In this document: in pieces, positions 1 to 6,712 of the stretch | Layout: each line of letters opens with the position of its first letter | How positions within the stretch are numbered: position 1 is the first letter of the stretch | Origin: JABCPE02 sp963521545 | Lineage (GTDB): Bacteria > Bacteroidota > Bacteroidia > Flavobacteriales > Weeksellaceae | DNA: 6,712 nt | Direction of reading: 5' to 3' | Assembly: GCA_963521545.1 (NCBI GenBank) | Contig: CAUQVP010000092.1 | Location: 1 to 6,712 of the forward strand | Position numbers and translations under genes: made by a program | The notes under the pieces: generated by a model | Seen by the model: only the letters and a program-made list of their open reading frames with translations | What the model was told of the DNA's origin: nothing | The model's database searches: none

Positions 1-1074
1 CTGAAAAAATCGCCTTTCCCTGAGGTTTCCATGCAGGAAATCGCCCAGCAGATAAAAGGAAAACAAATCGCCGCGAAGAAATTTCCTTTCTTATTAAAGG
101 AAAATATAGTTTTCCCGCCACATCTTAATTTAGAGCAGGCTTCCTCGGAAAGCACCGCAAAAGAAAAAGCCGAAAACCTCCATGGAAGGGCTTTTTTAGA
201 CCTCACCTGCGGTTTTGGGATTGATGCCTATTTTCTCTCACAGAATTTTAGTGAGGTGACACTTTTGGAGCAAAACAAAGATTTGCTGGAAATCGTACAA
301 CACAACTGGAAAACCCTCGGCAAAGAAGCGAATTTTATCAATGGAAATTTAGAGCAGTTTTTAGAGATTAACGAAAAGGAGAAACAATTTGATTTAATCT
401 ATTTAGACCCAGCAAGAAGGGACAAAGACCACCGAAAAAAGTTTCTGCTTTCTGACCTTTCGCCGAATATTTTGGAAATTCAGGACAAACTTTTGTCTAT
501 TTCCAAAAAAACAATGATAAAACTCTCGCCGCTGATTGATTTGAAATATCTTCAAACCACTGTGAAATCCATCGATGAGATAGAAATCATCGCTGTAAAA
601 AACGAAGTAAAAGAAATCGTCCTCCACATCATCCCAAACACTGAGAACAAACTGAAAATCACCACCAAAAACCTCAGCACAGATGAACCGAATTTCAGTT
701 TTTCGCCAGAGGAAGAATCCACTGTAACGCCCGAATTTTCAGACATTTTGGAATATCTCTACATTCCGAACAATGCCGTTCTAAAATCGGGAGCTTTTAA
801 TCTGATTTCTAAAAAATTTGGATTAAAAAAACTGCATCCAAACACACATCTTTACACTTCGGACAAGGCGGTAGATTTCTGCGGAAGAGTTTTTAAAGTA
901 AAGGAAATCAGCGCCAAAGAGATAAAAAAAGGCGATGTGTTTAACATTATTTCTAAAAACCACCCACTCACACCAGAGCAGATAAAAACCAAATACAAAC
1001 TGAAAAACGGCGGAGAGCATTACCTTATTTTCACGCAGTCCAAGAAAGGAAAAGTAATTTTACAAACTTTGTAA
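1..1074 (+). CDS. Class I SAM-dependent methyltransferase with THUMP-like C-terminal domain (5'-truncated by window)
   Basis: This is the C-terminal 357 residues of a SAM-dependent methyltransferase of the Bacteroidota PG_1098-like family. The frame is open from base 1, and the residues before the first Met (SPFPEVS, then MQEIAQQI) read as normal family sequence. The ATG at 31 is therefore probably internal, and roughly 30-45 residues lie upstream of the window. Numbering from base 1, motif I is DLTCGFG (67-73), the acidic end of strand 2 is LLEQN, and the motif IV position holds LDPARR (135-140), followed by KLSPLID (174-180). A small alpha/beta middle region follows. The C-terminus has the THUMP-like signature KKFGLKKLHPNTHLYTS and ends with a KLKNGGEHYLIF strand. 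THUMP domains bind RNA, so an RNA substrate is plausible, but the target base is not known to me. No signal peptide or membrane segment is visible. Family assignment is confident; substrate is inference. Confidence 0.88.
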   Translation: MKKSPFPEVSMQEIAQQIKGKQIAAKKFPFLLKENIVFPPHLNLEQASSESTAKEKAENLHGRAFLDLTCGFGIDAYFLSQNFSEVTLLEQNKDLLEIVQHNWKTLGKEANFINGNLEQFLEINEKEKQFDLIYLDPARRDKDHRKKFLLSDLSPNILEIQDKLLSISKKTMIKLSPLIDLKYLQTTVKSIDEIEIIAVKNEVKEIVLHIIPNTENKLKITTKNLSTDEPNFSFSPEEESTVTPEFSDILEYLYIPNNAVLKSGAFNLISKKFGLKKLHPNTHLYTSDKAVDFCGRVFKVKEISAKEIKKGDVFNIISKNHPLTPEQIKTKYKLKNGGEHYLIFTQSKKGKVILQTL

Positions 1075-1076
1075 AA
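1058..1076. repeat. Near-perfect palindrome over the stop codon of the methyltransferase gene
   Basis: Arms of nine bases (TTTTACAAA at 1058-1066 and TTTGTAAAA at 1068-1076) flank a single C and include the TAA stop at 1072-1074. As RNA it could fold as a 7-bp AU-rich stem with a 5-base loop. A run of six T (1087-1092) lies 10 bases beyond the stem, too far for a standard intrinsic terminator. It may help end or stabilise the transcript, or be a chance result of AT-rich DNA. Confidence 0.3.
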
Positions 1077-1089
1077 ATCTGCCTTATTT

Positions 1090-1120
1090 TTTGCCAAATC
1101 ATCCAAATTGTTTAACTTTG
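1090..1120 (+). promoter_or_regulatory. Bacteroidota-type promoter of the dipeptidase gene
   Basis: TTTG at 1090-1093 (-33 element) and TAACTTTG at 1113-1120 (-7 element) are separated by 19 bases. Both boxes match the consensus TTTG / TAnnTTTG recognised by the primary sigma factor of Bacteroidota, and the spacing is within the usual range. The expected transcription start is around 1125-1128, giving a leader of only about 15-18 bases before the ATG at 1143. That leader (TTTATAAATTTAACCA) has no Shine-Dalgarno sequence, which is normal in this phylum. The promoter suggests the dipeptidase is transcribed independently of the methyltransferase upstream. Confidence 0.75.
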
Positions 1121-1142
1121 GGTTAATTTATAAATTTAACCA

Positions 1143-2525
1143 ATGAGTACTACTTTATCTTACATTCAAGAAAATAAGCAACGATTTTTAGATGAGTTAA
1201 TTGATTTACTGAAAATAGCTTCCATCAGTGCTGACCCAGCCTACAACCAAGATGTGCTGCAGTGTGCTGATGCCGTAGCAAAACACCTGAAAAATGCTGG
1301 TGCAGACAATGTAGAAATCTGCGAAACAAAGGGCTATCCTGTGGTTTTCGGAGAGAAAATTTTAGATAAAAACCTACCGACTGTTTTGGTTTATGGGCAT
1401 TACGATGTACAGCCTGCTGACCCTATTGAGCTTTGGGAAAGCGGCCCTTTTGAACCTGTGGTGAAAAAAACCGAAATCCACCCAGAAGGAGCTGTTTTCG
1501 CAAGAGGAGCTGCTGATGACAAAGGGCAGTTTTTCATGCATTTAAAGGCTTTTGAAGCAATGATGAAAACCGACTCACTGCCTTGTAATGTAAAATTCAT
1601 CATCGAAGGAGAGGAAGAAGTAGGCTCAGCAAGTTTAGCTGACTTTTTGGAATCCAATAAAGAAAAACTGGCTTGTGATGTTATTCTAGTTTCAGACACG
1701 AGTCTTTATTCTATGGAACAGCCAACGGTTACGACTGGGCTTCGTGGCTTGAGCTATGTAGAAGTGGAAATCGAAGGACCAAACAGAGACCTGCACTCAG
1801 GACTTTACGGAGGAGCTGTTCCTAATCCTATCAATATTTTATCAAAAATGATTGGCAGTTTGATTGACGAAAACGGAGTAATCACCGTGGAAGGATTTTA
1901 TGATAATGTAAATATAGTTTCGCCAGAGGAAAGAGCCGAAATGAACAAGCTGAAAGACGATCCTGAAGCTTTCAAAAAAGAAATTGGTCTGAAAGGTATA
2001 GAAGGCGAAAAAGGCTATACAACATTAGAAAGAACCTCTATCCGCCCTACTCTGGATGTGAACGGAATCTGGGGAGGCTACACAGGAGAAGGAGCCAAAA
2101 CGGTAATTCCATCCAAAGCCTTTGCAAAAATATCTATGAGATTGGTTCCGAACCAAACTCCAGAGGAAATTACTGAAAAATTCACTAAACATTTTGAAAA
2201 AATCGCTCCAGACAGCGTGAAAGTAACCGTTACGCCGCACCACGGAGGTATGCCTTATGTACTTGAAAGCAATACGAAAGAGTTCTTGGCAGCGAAAAAA
2301 GCTATGGAACAGGCTTTCGGAAGAGAAGTTCTCCCATTCCGCAGCGGTGGAAGTATTCCTATCACAGCGCTTTTTGAGCAGATTTTAGGAGTAAAATCAG
2401 TTCTGATGGGATTCGGACTAAGCACAGATGCCATCCACTCACCTAATGAGCATTTTGGACTTTATAACTTCTACAAAGGAATAGAAAGTATTCCGCTTTT
2501 CTTCGAATATTATACAAAGGGATAA
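1143..2525 (+). CDS. M20-family metallodipeptidase (non-specific dipeptidase, cytoplasmic)
   Basis: A complete 460-residue zinc-dependent dipeptidase of peptidase family M20, related to carnosinase and CNDP2-type enzymes, which hydrolyses dipeptides to free amino acids. All expected catalytic residues are visible. They are H86 in GHYDVQP with D88 supporting it, the bridging D125 in RGAADDKG, the general base E158 and ligand E159 in EGEEEVGS, ligand D185 in SDTSLY, and ligand H432 in AIHSPNEHF. H218 in DLHSG belongs to the inserted lid/dimerisation domain (about 190-375) and would reach the active site of the partner subunit. RSGGSIPIT (400-408) matches the substrate-binding loop. Roles are assigned by alignment from memory to CNDP2-type enzymes. 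There is no signal peptide, so it should act in the cytoplasm on imported dipeptides. Length is normal for the family. A promoter lies directly upstream and a strong terminator directly downstream, so it is probably monocistronic. Substrate preference cannot be read from sequence. Confidence 0.95.
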   Translation: MSTTLSYIQENKQRFLDELIDLLKIASISADPAYNQDVLQCADAVAKHLKNAGADNVEICETKGYPVVFGEKILDKNLPTVLVYGHYDVQPADPIELWESGPFEPVVKKTEIHPEGAVFARGAADDKGQFFMHLKAFEAMMKTDSLPCNVKFIIEGEEEVGSASLADFLESNKEKLACDVILVSDTSLYSMEQPTVTTGLRGLSYVEVEIEGPNRDLHSGLYGGAVPNPINILSKMIGSLIDENGVITVEGFYDNVNIVSPEERAEMNKLKDDPEAFKKEIGLKGIEGEKGYTTLERTSIRPTLDVNGIWGGYTGEGAKTVIPSKAFAKISMRLVPNQTPEEITEKFTKHFEKIAPDSVKVTVTPHHGGMPYVLESNTKEFLAAKKAMEQAFGREVLPFRSGGSIPITALFEQILGVKSVLMGFGLSTDAIHSPNEHFGLYNFYKGIESIPLFFEYYTKG

Positions 2526-2545
2526 ATTTTCCATATTGAAAAAAG

Positions 2546-2588
2546 TAAAGGCCTTTAAGTTTTTTAAAGGCTTTTATTTTTATTTTTT
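2546..2588 (+). terminator. Rho-independent terminator after the dipeptidase gene
   Basis: GCCTTTAA (2551-2558) and TTAAAGGC (2564-2571) form an exact 8-bp stem around the loop GTTTT. The stem extends outward to 2546/2576 through one G-U and four A-T pairs, making 13 bp. A T-rich tract (2572-2588, broken by single A) follows. An A-run at 2539-2544 precedes the stem. The terminator sits 21 bases after the dipeptidase stop and separates that gene from the membrane-protein gene. Confidence 0.85.
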
Positions 2589-2595
2589 ATTTTTG
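2588..2595 (+). promoter_or_regulatory. Possible -7 element for the Gcr-family gene
   Basis: TATTTTTG matches the Bacteroidota -7 consensus TAnnTTTG and lies 20 bases before the ATG at 2616, much like the 22 bases seen for the dipeptidase. No TTG or TTTG is found at the expected -33 distance, and the match overlaps the T-rich tail of the terminator, where such matches arise easily. A promoter is needed somewhere here because the terminator cuts off read-through. This is the best candidate, but weak. Confidence 0.35.
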
Positions 2596-2615
2596 AACCT
2601 CTAAAAAAGTAAAAT

Positions 2616-4634
2616 ATGTGGTTTTTTAAAAGTAAAGAAAGTTTTGATACTGTTCTTAAAAAATATTTTTCCGAGCCTTACACTTTGGATTCTGTTCAGC
2701 CTATGCGTGAGCTTTTCCAAAGTCTGAAACGAACCAATTTTGAAGTGTTTTTGGCTTATCTAAAAAACAATGAAGAAATAAAAAATAACTTCCGAGATTA
2801 TTTATTCATTCTCTTCTCAAATAAATCTTTTGCTAAAGCTCTTACGGATGCTAATATTTTATCCGAAAATGCCTTCTTCCCAGAGCTGAAGAAAAGAATT
2901 TCATACAAATTCCTTCCGCCTGTAGAGGACGAAAACACTATTTCGTACATTATTTCCAAGGTTTTATTTAATCCTAAATCTGATTCGAACTACATAAAAA
3001 ACATCAACCCAGAGGACGGAAGCGAGTTTTTCAAACTGATGGAAATAGAAAAAATCAGCACTCTTCCGAAAGTAAAAAAAGAACTGCTTATTTCCGCTAA
3101 CATACTGGCGCTGAGAAGTGTAGGAAACGCACTAGAAGCAGGAATCGCAAAAATGGTTCCTGAGTACAAGAACTTTGACAACCCATTTGTAGCCCTTCAG
3201 AGCGAATTGGATTCTCTCATCGGTCGTTTCAAAAAAGATAAAAATCTACAGATAAACTCTAAAGATGTTGATTACAAGCAAATTAAAATCTATCTTCAGC
3301 AGTGTTTAGATTTCGTAGATAAGGCTTTTAAAAACGCTTCTAAATTCGGGATTTCTAGTAAAATCAACCAGTCCCTACTCAAAATCCGCCAGCAGTTAAG
3401 GAGAATTCAGGATATTATTCCTATCCTAGTGGTTGATAATGAAGAAGATATTTTAATCAATTCTAAAAATTTGGTTTCCAATACATTAAAATACAACTCA
3501 CACCGAAACAATGTCCGTGAACTCATCGATGACAGCACGAGGCTCATCTCTCACCTCATCACCTCCCACACGGCAGAAACGGGAACTCATTACATCGCTA
3601 CCTCATCCAAAGAATACCTGAAAATGTTCTGGAAAGCGAGTGGCGGTGGGATTATCGTAGGTTTTCTATGTATTTTTAAAATGATGATGAGCTACAGCCA
3701 CGGAAGTGAATTTTCCCACGCAGTGCTGTATTCACTGAACTATGCTTTTGGGTTTATCATCATTTATTTGCTTGGATTTACTTTGGCTACGAAACAACCA
3801 GCGATGACCGCTGCCACGATGGCAAAAGTCCTCTCTGATGAAAGCAGTTCTGATAAAAACTACAAAGAATTTGCTAACCTCGTTGCTAAACTTTCGCGAA
3901 CGCAGTTCATCGCTTTCGTGGGAAATGTCCTTTGGTCTTTCCCTGTGGCGCTGGCTATCATCTACGGAATGGACTGGTTTTTAGAGAAAAACTTCGCTGT
4001 TGCAAAGGCAGATAAACTCCTAAAAGACCTCAATCCTATCGAATCCAAGGCGATTCTTCACGCTTGTATCGCTGGATTTTTCTTGTTTATTTCTGGGATT
4101 ATTTCTGGAAACATCAGCAACAGCTCTATTTTCAATCAAGTTCCCGAGAGAATATCCCAAAGCCCTTTCCTAAACCAAGTCATCGGAGCAAAAAACTCCA
4201 AGAAACTCTCCGATTTCTACACAAAACACTGGGCTGGAATTATTTCCAATTTTTGGTTTGGTATTTTCCTTGGTGTCATCGCACCTCTAGGAGTTTTCCT
4301 TGGTTTGGATTTGGACATCCGCCACATCACTTTCTCGGCGGGGAATTTTGCGCTGGCTCTTTACGGAAAAGGCTTTGATATTGATACTTACACTTTTGTG
4401 ATTTCATTGGTTACCATTTTCCTGATTGGCGCTTTCAACTTTATCGTAAGTTTCGGGCTGTCCATGTTACTGGCTTTCCGTTCGAGAAAAGTGAATTTTG
4501 GAGAATTGACGATAATTTACAAATCTATTTTAAAATATTTCATCAAAAACCCTCTGCGGTTCTTCATTCCACTGAAATCAGAACTGGATGGGGCGTCAAA
4601 AGATTTGATTCAAGACAACAAAACTCATCATTAA
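2616..4634 (+). CDS. Polytopic membrane protein of the 'site-specific recombinase' Gcr family
   Basis: A complete 672-residue protein of the Pfam family SpecificRecomb (PF10136), whose founding member is Neisseria gonorrhoeae Gcr. Residues 1 to about 335 are soluble, charged and mostly helical. The C-terminal half is strongly hydrophobic, with about six to seven membrane segments near 341-358, 366-389, 430-450, 480-501, 541-563 and 593-620, and a possible short one near 570-583. Conserved family stretches are visible: HYIATSSKEYLKMFWKASGG at 325-344 before the first segment, TKQPAMTAATMAKVL (392-405), and the loop from GNISNSSIFNQVPERI onward (498-513). The last about 25 residues are charged. 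No tyrosine-recombinase R-H-R-Y set or serine-recombinase catalytic domain is apparent, so the recombinase name should not be taken as function. The true role is unknown to me. The ATG at 2616 is the only reasonable start; it has an A-rich leader without Shine-Dalgarno. Terminators on both sides suggest a single-gene unit. Confidence 0.85.
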   Translation: MWFFKSKESFDTVLKKYFSEPYTLDSVQPMRELFQSLKRTNFEVFLAYLKNNEEIKNNFRDYLFILFSNKSFAKALTDANILSENAFFPELKKRISYKFLPPVEDENTISYIISKVLFNPKSDSNYIKNINPEDGSEFFKLMEIEKISTLPKVKKELLISANILALRSVGNALEAGIAKMVPEYKNFDNPFVALQSELDSLIGRFKKDKNLQINSKDVDYKQIKIYLQQCLDFVDKAFKNASKFGISSKINQSLLKIRQQLRRIQDIIPILVVDNEEDILINSKNLVSNTLKYNSHRNNVRELIDDSTRLISHLITSHTAETGTHYIATSSKEYLKMFWKASGGGIIVGFLCIFKMMMSYSHGSEFSHAVLYSLNYAFGFIIIYLLGFTLATKQPAMTAATMAKVLSDESSSDKNYKEFANLVAKLSRTQFIAFVGNVLWSFPVALAIIYGMDWFLEKNFAVAKADKLLKDLNPIESKAILHACIAGFFLFISGIISGNISNSSIFNQVPERISQSPFLNQVIGAKNSKKLSDFYTKHWAGIISNFWFGIFLGVIAPLGVFLGLDLDIRHITFSAGNFALALYGKGFDIDTYTFVISLVTIFLIGAFNFIVSFGLSMLLAFRSRKVNFGELTIIYKSILKYFIKNPLRFFIPLKSELDGASKDLIQDNKTHH

Positions 4635-4636
4635 AC

Positions 4637-4666
4637 AAAAACTGCCCTTTTGGGTAGTTTTTTTTT
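4637..4666 (+). terminator. Rho-independent terminator after the Gcr-family gene
   Basis: ACTGCCC (4641-4647) pairs with GGGTAGT (4652-4658) around a TTTT loop, with one G-U pair. Flanking A and T runs extend the stem outward by up to four A-T pairs. Nine T (4658-4666) form the U-tract. It begins 3 bases after the TAA stop of the membrane-protein gene. Confidence 0.88.
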
Positions 4667-4692
4667 CATTTTAATATTTTTTATTCATTTTA

Positions 4693-4704
4693 TTTGTATA
4701 TTTA
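4693..4704 (+). promoter_or_regulatory. Possible -7 region of the dcp promoter
   Basis: TATATTTA (4697-4704) differs from the Bacteroidota -7 consensus TAnnTTTG at one base and lies 29 bases before the ATG at 4734. Flavobacterial promoters often show TATATTTGC at this place. No clear -33 TTTG is found about 19 bases upstream; the TTTG at 4693-4696 is adjacent rather than spaced. Since the terminator at 4637-4666 isolates this gene, a promoter is expected between 4667 and 4733, but this exact site is uncertain. Confidence 0.3.
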
Positions 4705-4733
4705 CGCTCATTTATAACAAAAATTTATCATTT

Positions 4734-6712
4734 ATGAAAAATATTACATCCATTATGCTGCTTTCCTCTTTGGGAGCAGGAACTATTTCAACAATGAATG
4801 CACAAGACAAAACATTAAAAGTAACGCCGAATTTAAAGGGAAATCCTTTCCTTACGAAAAGTCCGCTGCAATATCAGGCGCCACAGTTTGATAAAATAAA
4901 GACAGAGCATTTCAAACCTGCCTTTGAATACGGATTAAAAATCCACGAGGCTGAGATAGAAAAAATCGCTAATAATAAGAAACAGCCAACTTTTGAAAAC
5001 ACCGTTCTGGCATTAGAAAAAAGCGGTGAAGTTCTCAAAAGAGCTCAGACTATTTTCTACAACCTTATGGGCTCCATGTCCAATCCAGAGATGCAAAAAA
5101 TTCAAAAAGAATTTGCGCCTATTTTCTCTGCACACACTGATAAAATTCATCTCAATTCTAAATTATACGAAAGAATCAAAAAAGTTCCTGTTGCCAATTT
5201 GGATGCGGAAAGTCGCCGTTTGGTGGAATATTACAGACAAGTTTTTGAGCTTTCTGGAGCAAATCTTTCTGAAGCAAAGAAAGAAGAGCTAAAATCCATC
5301 AATTCCCAATTGGCTGGACTTTCCACAGAATTTTCAGCTAAACTATTGGAAGCTAGAAAAAACAACGGTCTTCTTGTAGAAAATGTAAAGGAACTGGACG
5401 GACTGACTGCTGACCAAATAAAAGCTGCCGCTGATGCTGCCAAAAGCATCGGAAAAGATGGAAAATACCTCATCGTGCTGCATAACACTACTCAGCATCC
5501 GCTACTGCCGAGCCTTCACAACCGTGCTACGAGAGAAAAACTCTTCAAGGCATCATGGACGAGAGCAGAGAAAAACGACTCTGCTGACACGAGAAGCATC
5601 ATCGAAAAAATGGCAGCACTTAACCTGAAAAAAGCTCAGCTTTTAGGTAAAAAATCATTTGCGGAATGGAAACTCCAAGACCAAATGGCAAAAACACCTG
5701 AAGCAGCTCAGAAAATCCTTGCTGATTTAGGAAGACCAGCCGTAGAAAAAGCCAAAGAAGAGGCCAAAGAAATCCAAAAACTCATCGATGAGCAAAAAGG
5801 TGGATTTACATTAGAACCATGGGACTGGGCATACTACGCAGAGCAGGTGCGCAAGGCTAAATATGACTTGGATGAAAACGAAATCAAGCCTTATTTTGAG
5901 GTAAAAACTGTTTTAGAAAAAGGGATTTTCTTCGCGGCTGAAAAATTCTATGGAATCACGGCTAAAAGAAGAACAGACCTGCCTGTATATCATCCAGATG
6001 TATTGGTTTATGAAATCTTTGACAATGATGGCAAGTCTATGGCGCTTTACTATGTGGATTTCTTCTCCAGAGACAGTAAAAGAGGCGGTGCATGGATGAA
6101 CAGCTTTGTGAAACAATCTAAACTATTCGGGCAAAAACCTGTAATCGTAAATGTGCTGAACAACCCAAAACCAGCCGATGGAAAACCAGCGCTTGTCAGC
6201 TTTGATGAGGCGTCTACGATGTTCCACGAGTTTGGGCATACTCTGCACGGATTATTTGCTAATCAACAGTACGCTACCCTTTCGGGAACAAGCGTAGCAA
6301 GGGACTTTGTAGAATTCCCTTCTCAAATCAACGAATTTTTCGCCCTAGAGCCAGAAATCTTGAAAAACTACGCTATCCACTACCAAACGAAAGAACCTAT
6401 CCCACAGGCACTAGTAGAAAAGATGAAAAAAGCAGCTACTTTTAACAACGGATTTGCTTCCACAGAAATCCTTGCATCAGCAGCGGTGGATATGGCATGG
6501 CACAGCATTACCAACGAAAACCAGCTGAAACCTGCCACAGAGTTTGAAACAGAGGCACTGAAAAAATATGGTCTATACCTGCCACAGGTGCCACCGAGAT
6601 ACCACTCTCCTTACTTTTCGCATATCTGGGGCGGAGGCTACGCTTCTGGCTACTATGCCTACACATGGAGTGATATGCTGACTTCTGATGCTTGGGACTG
6701 GATTACTCAGCA
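4734..6712 (+). CDS. dcp: Exported peptidyl-dipeptidase Dcp, M3 family (3'-truncated by window)
   Basis: The first 659 residues of a zinc peptidase that removes dipeptides from the C-terminus of peptides. The frame has no stop up to the right edge; compared with about 680 residues in E. coli Dcp plus a leader here, some 45-55 residues are missing. Residues 1-23 look like a type I signal peptide (Lys at 2, hydrophobic IMLLSSLGAG, then MNA before Q24), so the mature enzyme should be periplasmic. The mostly helical N-terminal region leads to the gluzincin motif FHEFGHTLHGLF with H498, E499 and H502, and the third zinc ligand is E527 in RDFVEFPSQINE. The glycine/tyrosine substrate loop is GGGYASGYYAY (633-643). 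QYATLSGTS, PWDWAYYAEQVR, YHPDV and RDSKRGGAWM closely resemble E. coli Dcp rather than oligopeptidase A. The ATG at 4734 is chosen because it gives the intact signal peptide; no Shine-Dalgarno is present. Confidence 0.95.
   Translation, partial: MKNITSIMLLSSLGAGTISTMNAQDKTLKVTPNLKGNPFLTKSPLQYQAPQFDKIKTEHFKPAFEYGLKIHEAEIEKIANNKKQPTFENTVLALEKSGEVLKRAQTIFYNLMGSMSNPEMQKIQKEFAPIFSAHTDKIHLNSKLYERIKKVPVANLDAESRRLVEYYRQVFELSGANLSEAKKEELKSINSQLAGLSTEFSAKLLEARKNNGLLVENVKELDGLTADQIKAAADAAKSIGKDGKYLIVLHNTTQHPLLPSLHNRATREKLFKASWTRAEKNDSADTRSIIEKMAALNLKKAQLLGKKSFAEWKLQDQMAKTPEAAQKILADLGRPAVEKAKEEAKEIQKLIDEQKGGFTLEPWDWAYYAEQVRKAKYDLDENEIKPYFEVKTVLEKGIFFAAEKFYGITAKRRTDLPVYHPDVLVYEIFDNDGKSMALYYVDFFSRDSKRGGAWMNSFVKQSKLFGQKPVIVNVLNNPKPADGKPALVSFDEASTMFHEFGHTLHGLFANQQYATLSGTSVARDFVEFPSQINEFFALEPEILKNYAIHYQTKEPIPQALVEKMKKAATFNNGFASTEILASAAVDMAWHSITNENQLKPATEFETEALKKYGLYLPQVPPRYHSPYFSHIWGGGYASGYYAYTWSDMLTSDAWDWITQ

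Noticed and set aside
31..33. ATG at 31 as the start of the methyltransferase gene
   Set aside because: The same frame is open to base 1 and encodes family-like sequence (KSPFPEVS) before this Met, and no start signals precede it. The gene is treated as cut by the window edge.
1058..1092. Intrinsic terminator after the methyltransferase gene
   Set aside because: The palindrome is AU-only apart from two G-C pairs, and the T-run starts 10 bases after the stem, so it does not meet the usual hairpin-plus-U-tract form. It is kept only as a low-confidence repeat.
1400..1699. 99-codon ORF on the - strand opposite the dipeptidase gene
   Set aside because: It lies antisense to the region that codes for the catalytic motifs, has a biased Ser-rich composition, and has no promoter or homology that I recognise.
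4064..4378. 104-codon ORF on the + strand within the Gcr-family gene
   Set aside because: Its residues (many Trp, Phe, His, Arg) are the out-of-frame reading of membrane-segment codons of the larger gene, and it has no start signal of its own.
2616..4634. DNA inversion or mobile-element locus suggested by the recombinase family name
   Set aside because: No inverted repeats suited to a switch, no target duplications and no transposase genes are visible on either side, and the protein lacks recombinase motifs.
5026..5628. Small ORFs of 64-88 codons on both strands inside the 4734-6712 region
   Set aside because: They lie out of frame or antisense within the continuous, strongly conserved Dcp reading frame and resemble no protein I know. 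They are shadows of that gene.

Overview
The window reads as an ordinary chromosomal stretch of a Bacteroidota bacterium of the Flavobacteriia, most likely the Weeksellaceae (Chryseobacterium, Elizabethkingia, Riemerella or Bergeyella-like). The basis is AT-rich DNA with lysine- and asparagine-rich proteins, start codons without Shine-Dalgarno sequences, a promoter of the Bacteroidota type (TTTG, 19-base spacer, TAACTTTG), and gene families typical of that phylum. The genus-level assignment is inference.

Four protein genes lie on the + strand, and two of them are cut by the window edges. From left to right they are: (1) the 3' part of a class I SAM-dependent methyltransferase with a THUMP-like C-terminus (1-1074), whose reading frame is open to the left edge; (2) a cytoplasmic M20-family dipeptidase (1143-2525); (3) a polytopic membrane protein of the family named 'site-specific recombinase Gcr' (2616-4634); and (4) the first 659 residues of an exported M3-family peptidyl-dipeptidase Dcp (4734 to the right edge), which runs out of the window before its stop.

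The genes look like separate transcription units rather than one operon. A good promoter stands before the dipeptidase. Strong intrinsic terminators follow the dipeptidase (2546-2588) and the membrane protein (4637-4666). Weaker -7-like elements precede genes 3 and 4. No intergenic gap exceeds 100 bases, and I see no RNA gene, mobile element, CRISPR array or long repeat.

Genes 2 and 4 could act in sequence in peptide use: Dcp releases dipeptides outside the cytoplasm, and the M20 enzyme splits dipeptides inside. They are not co-transcribed, so the link is only functional. I did not find an undescribed system. The point most worth following is gene 3, whose family name does not fit its membrane architecture.
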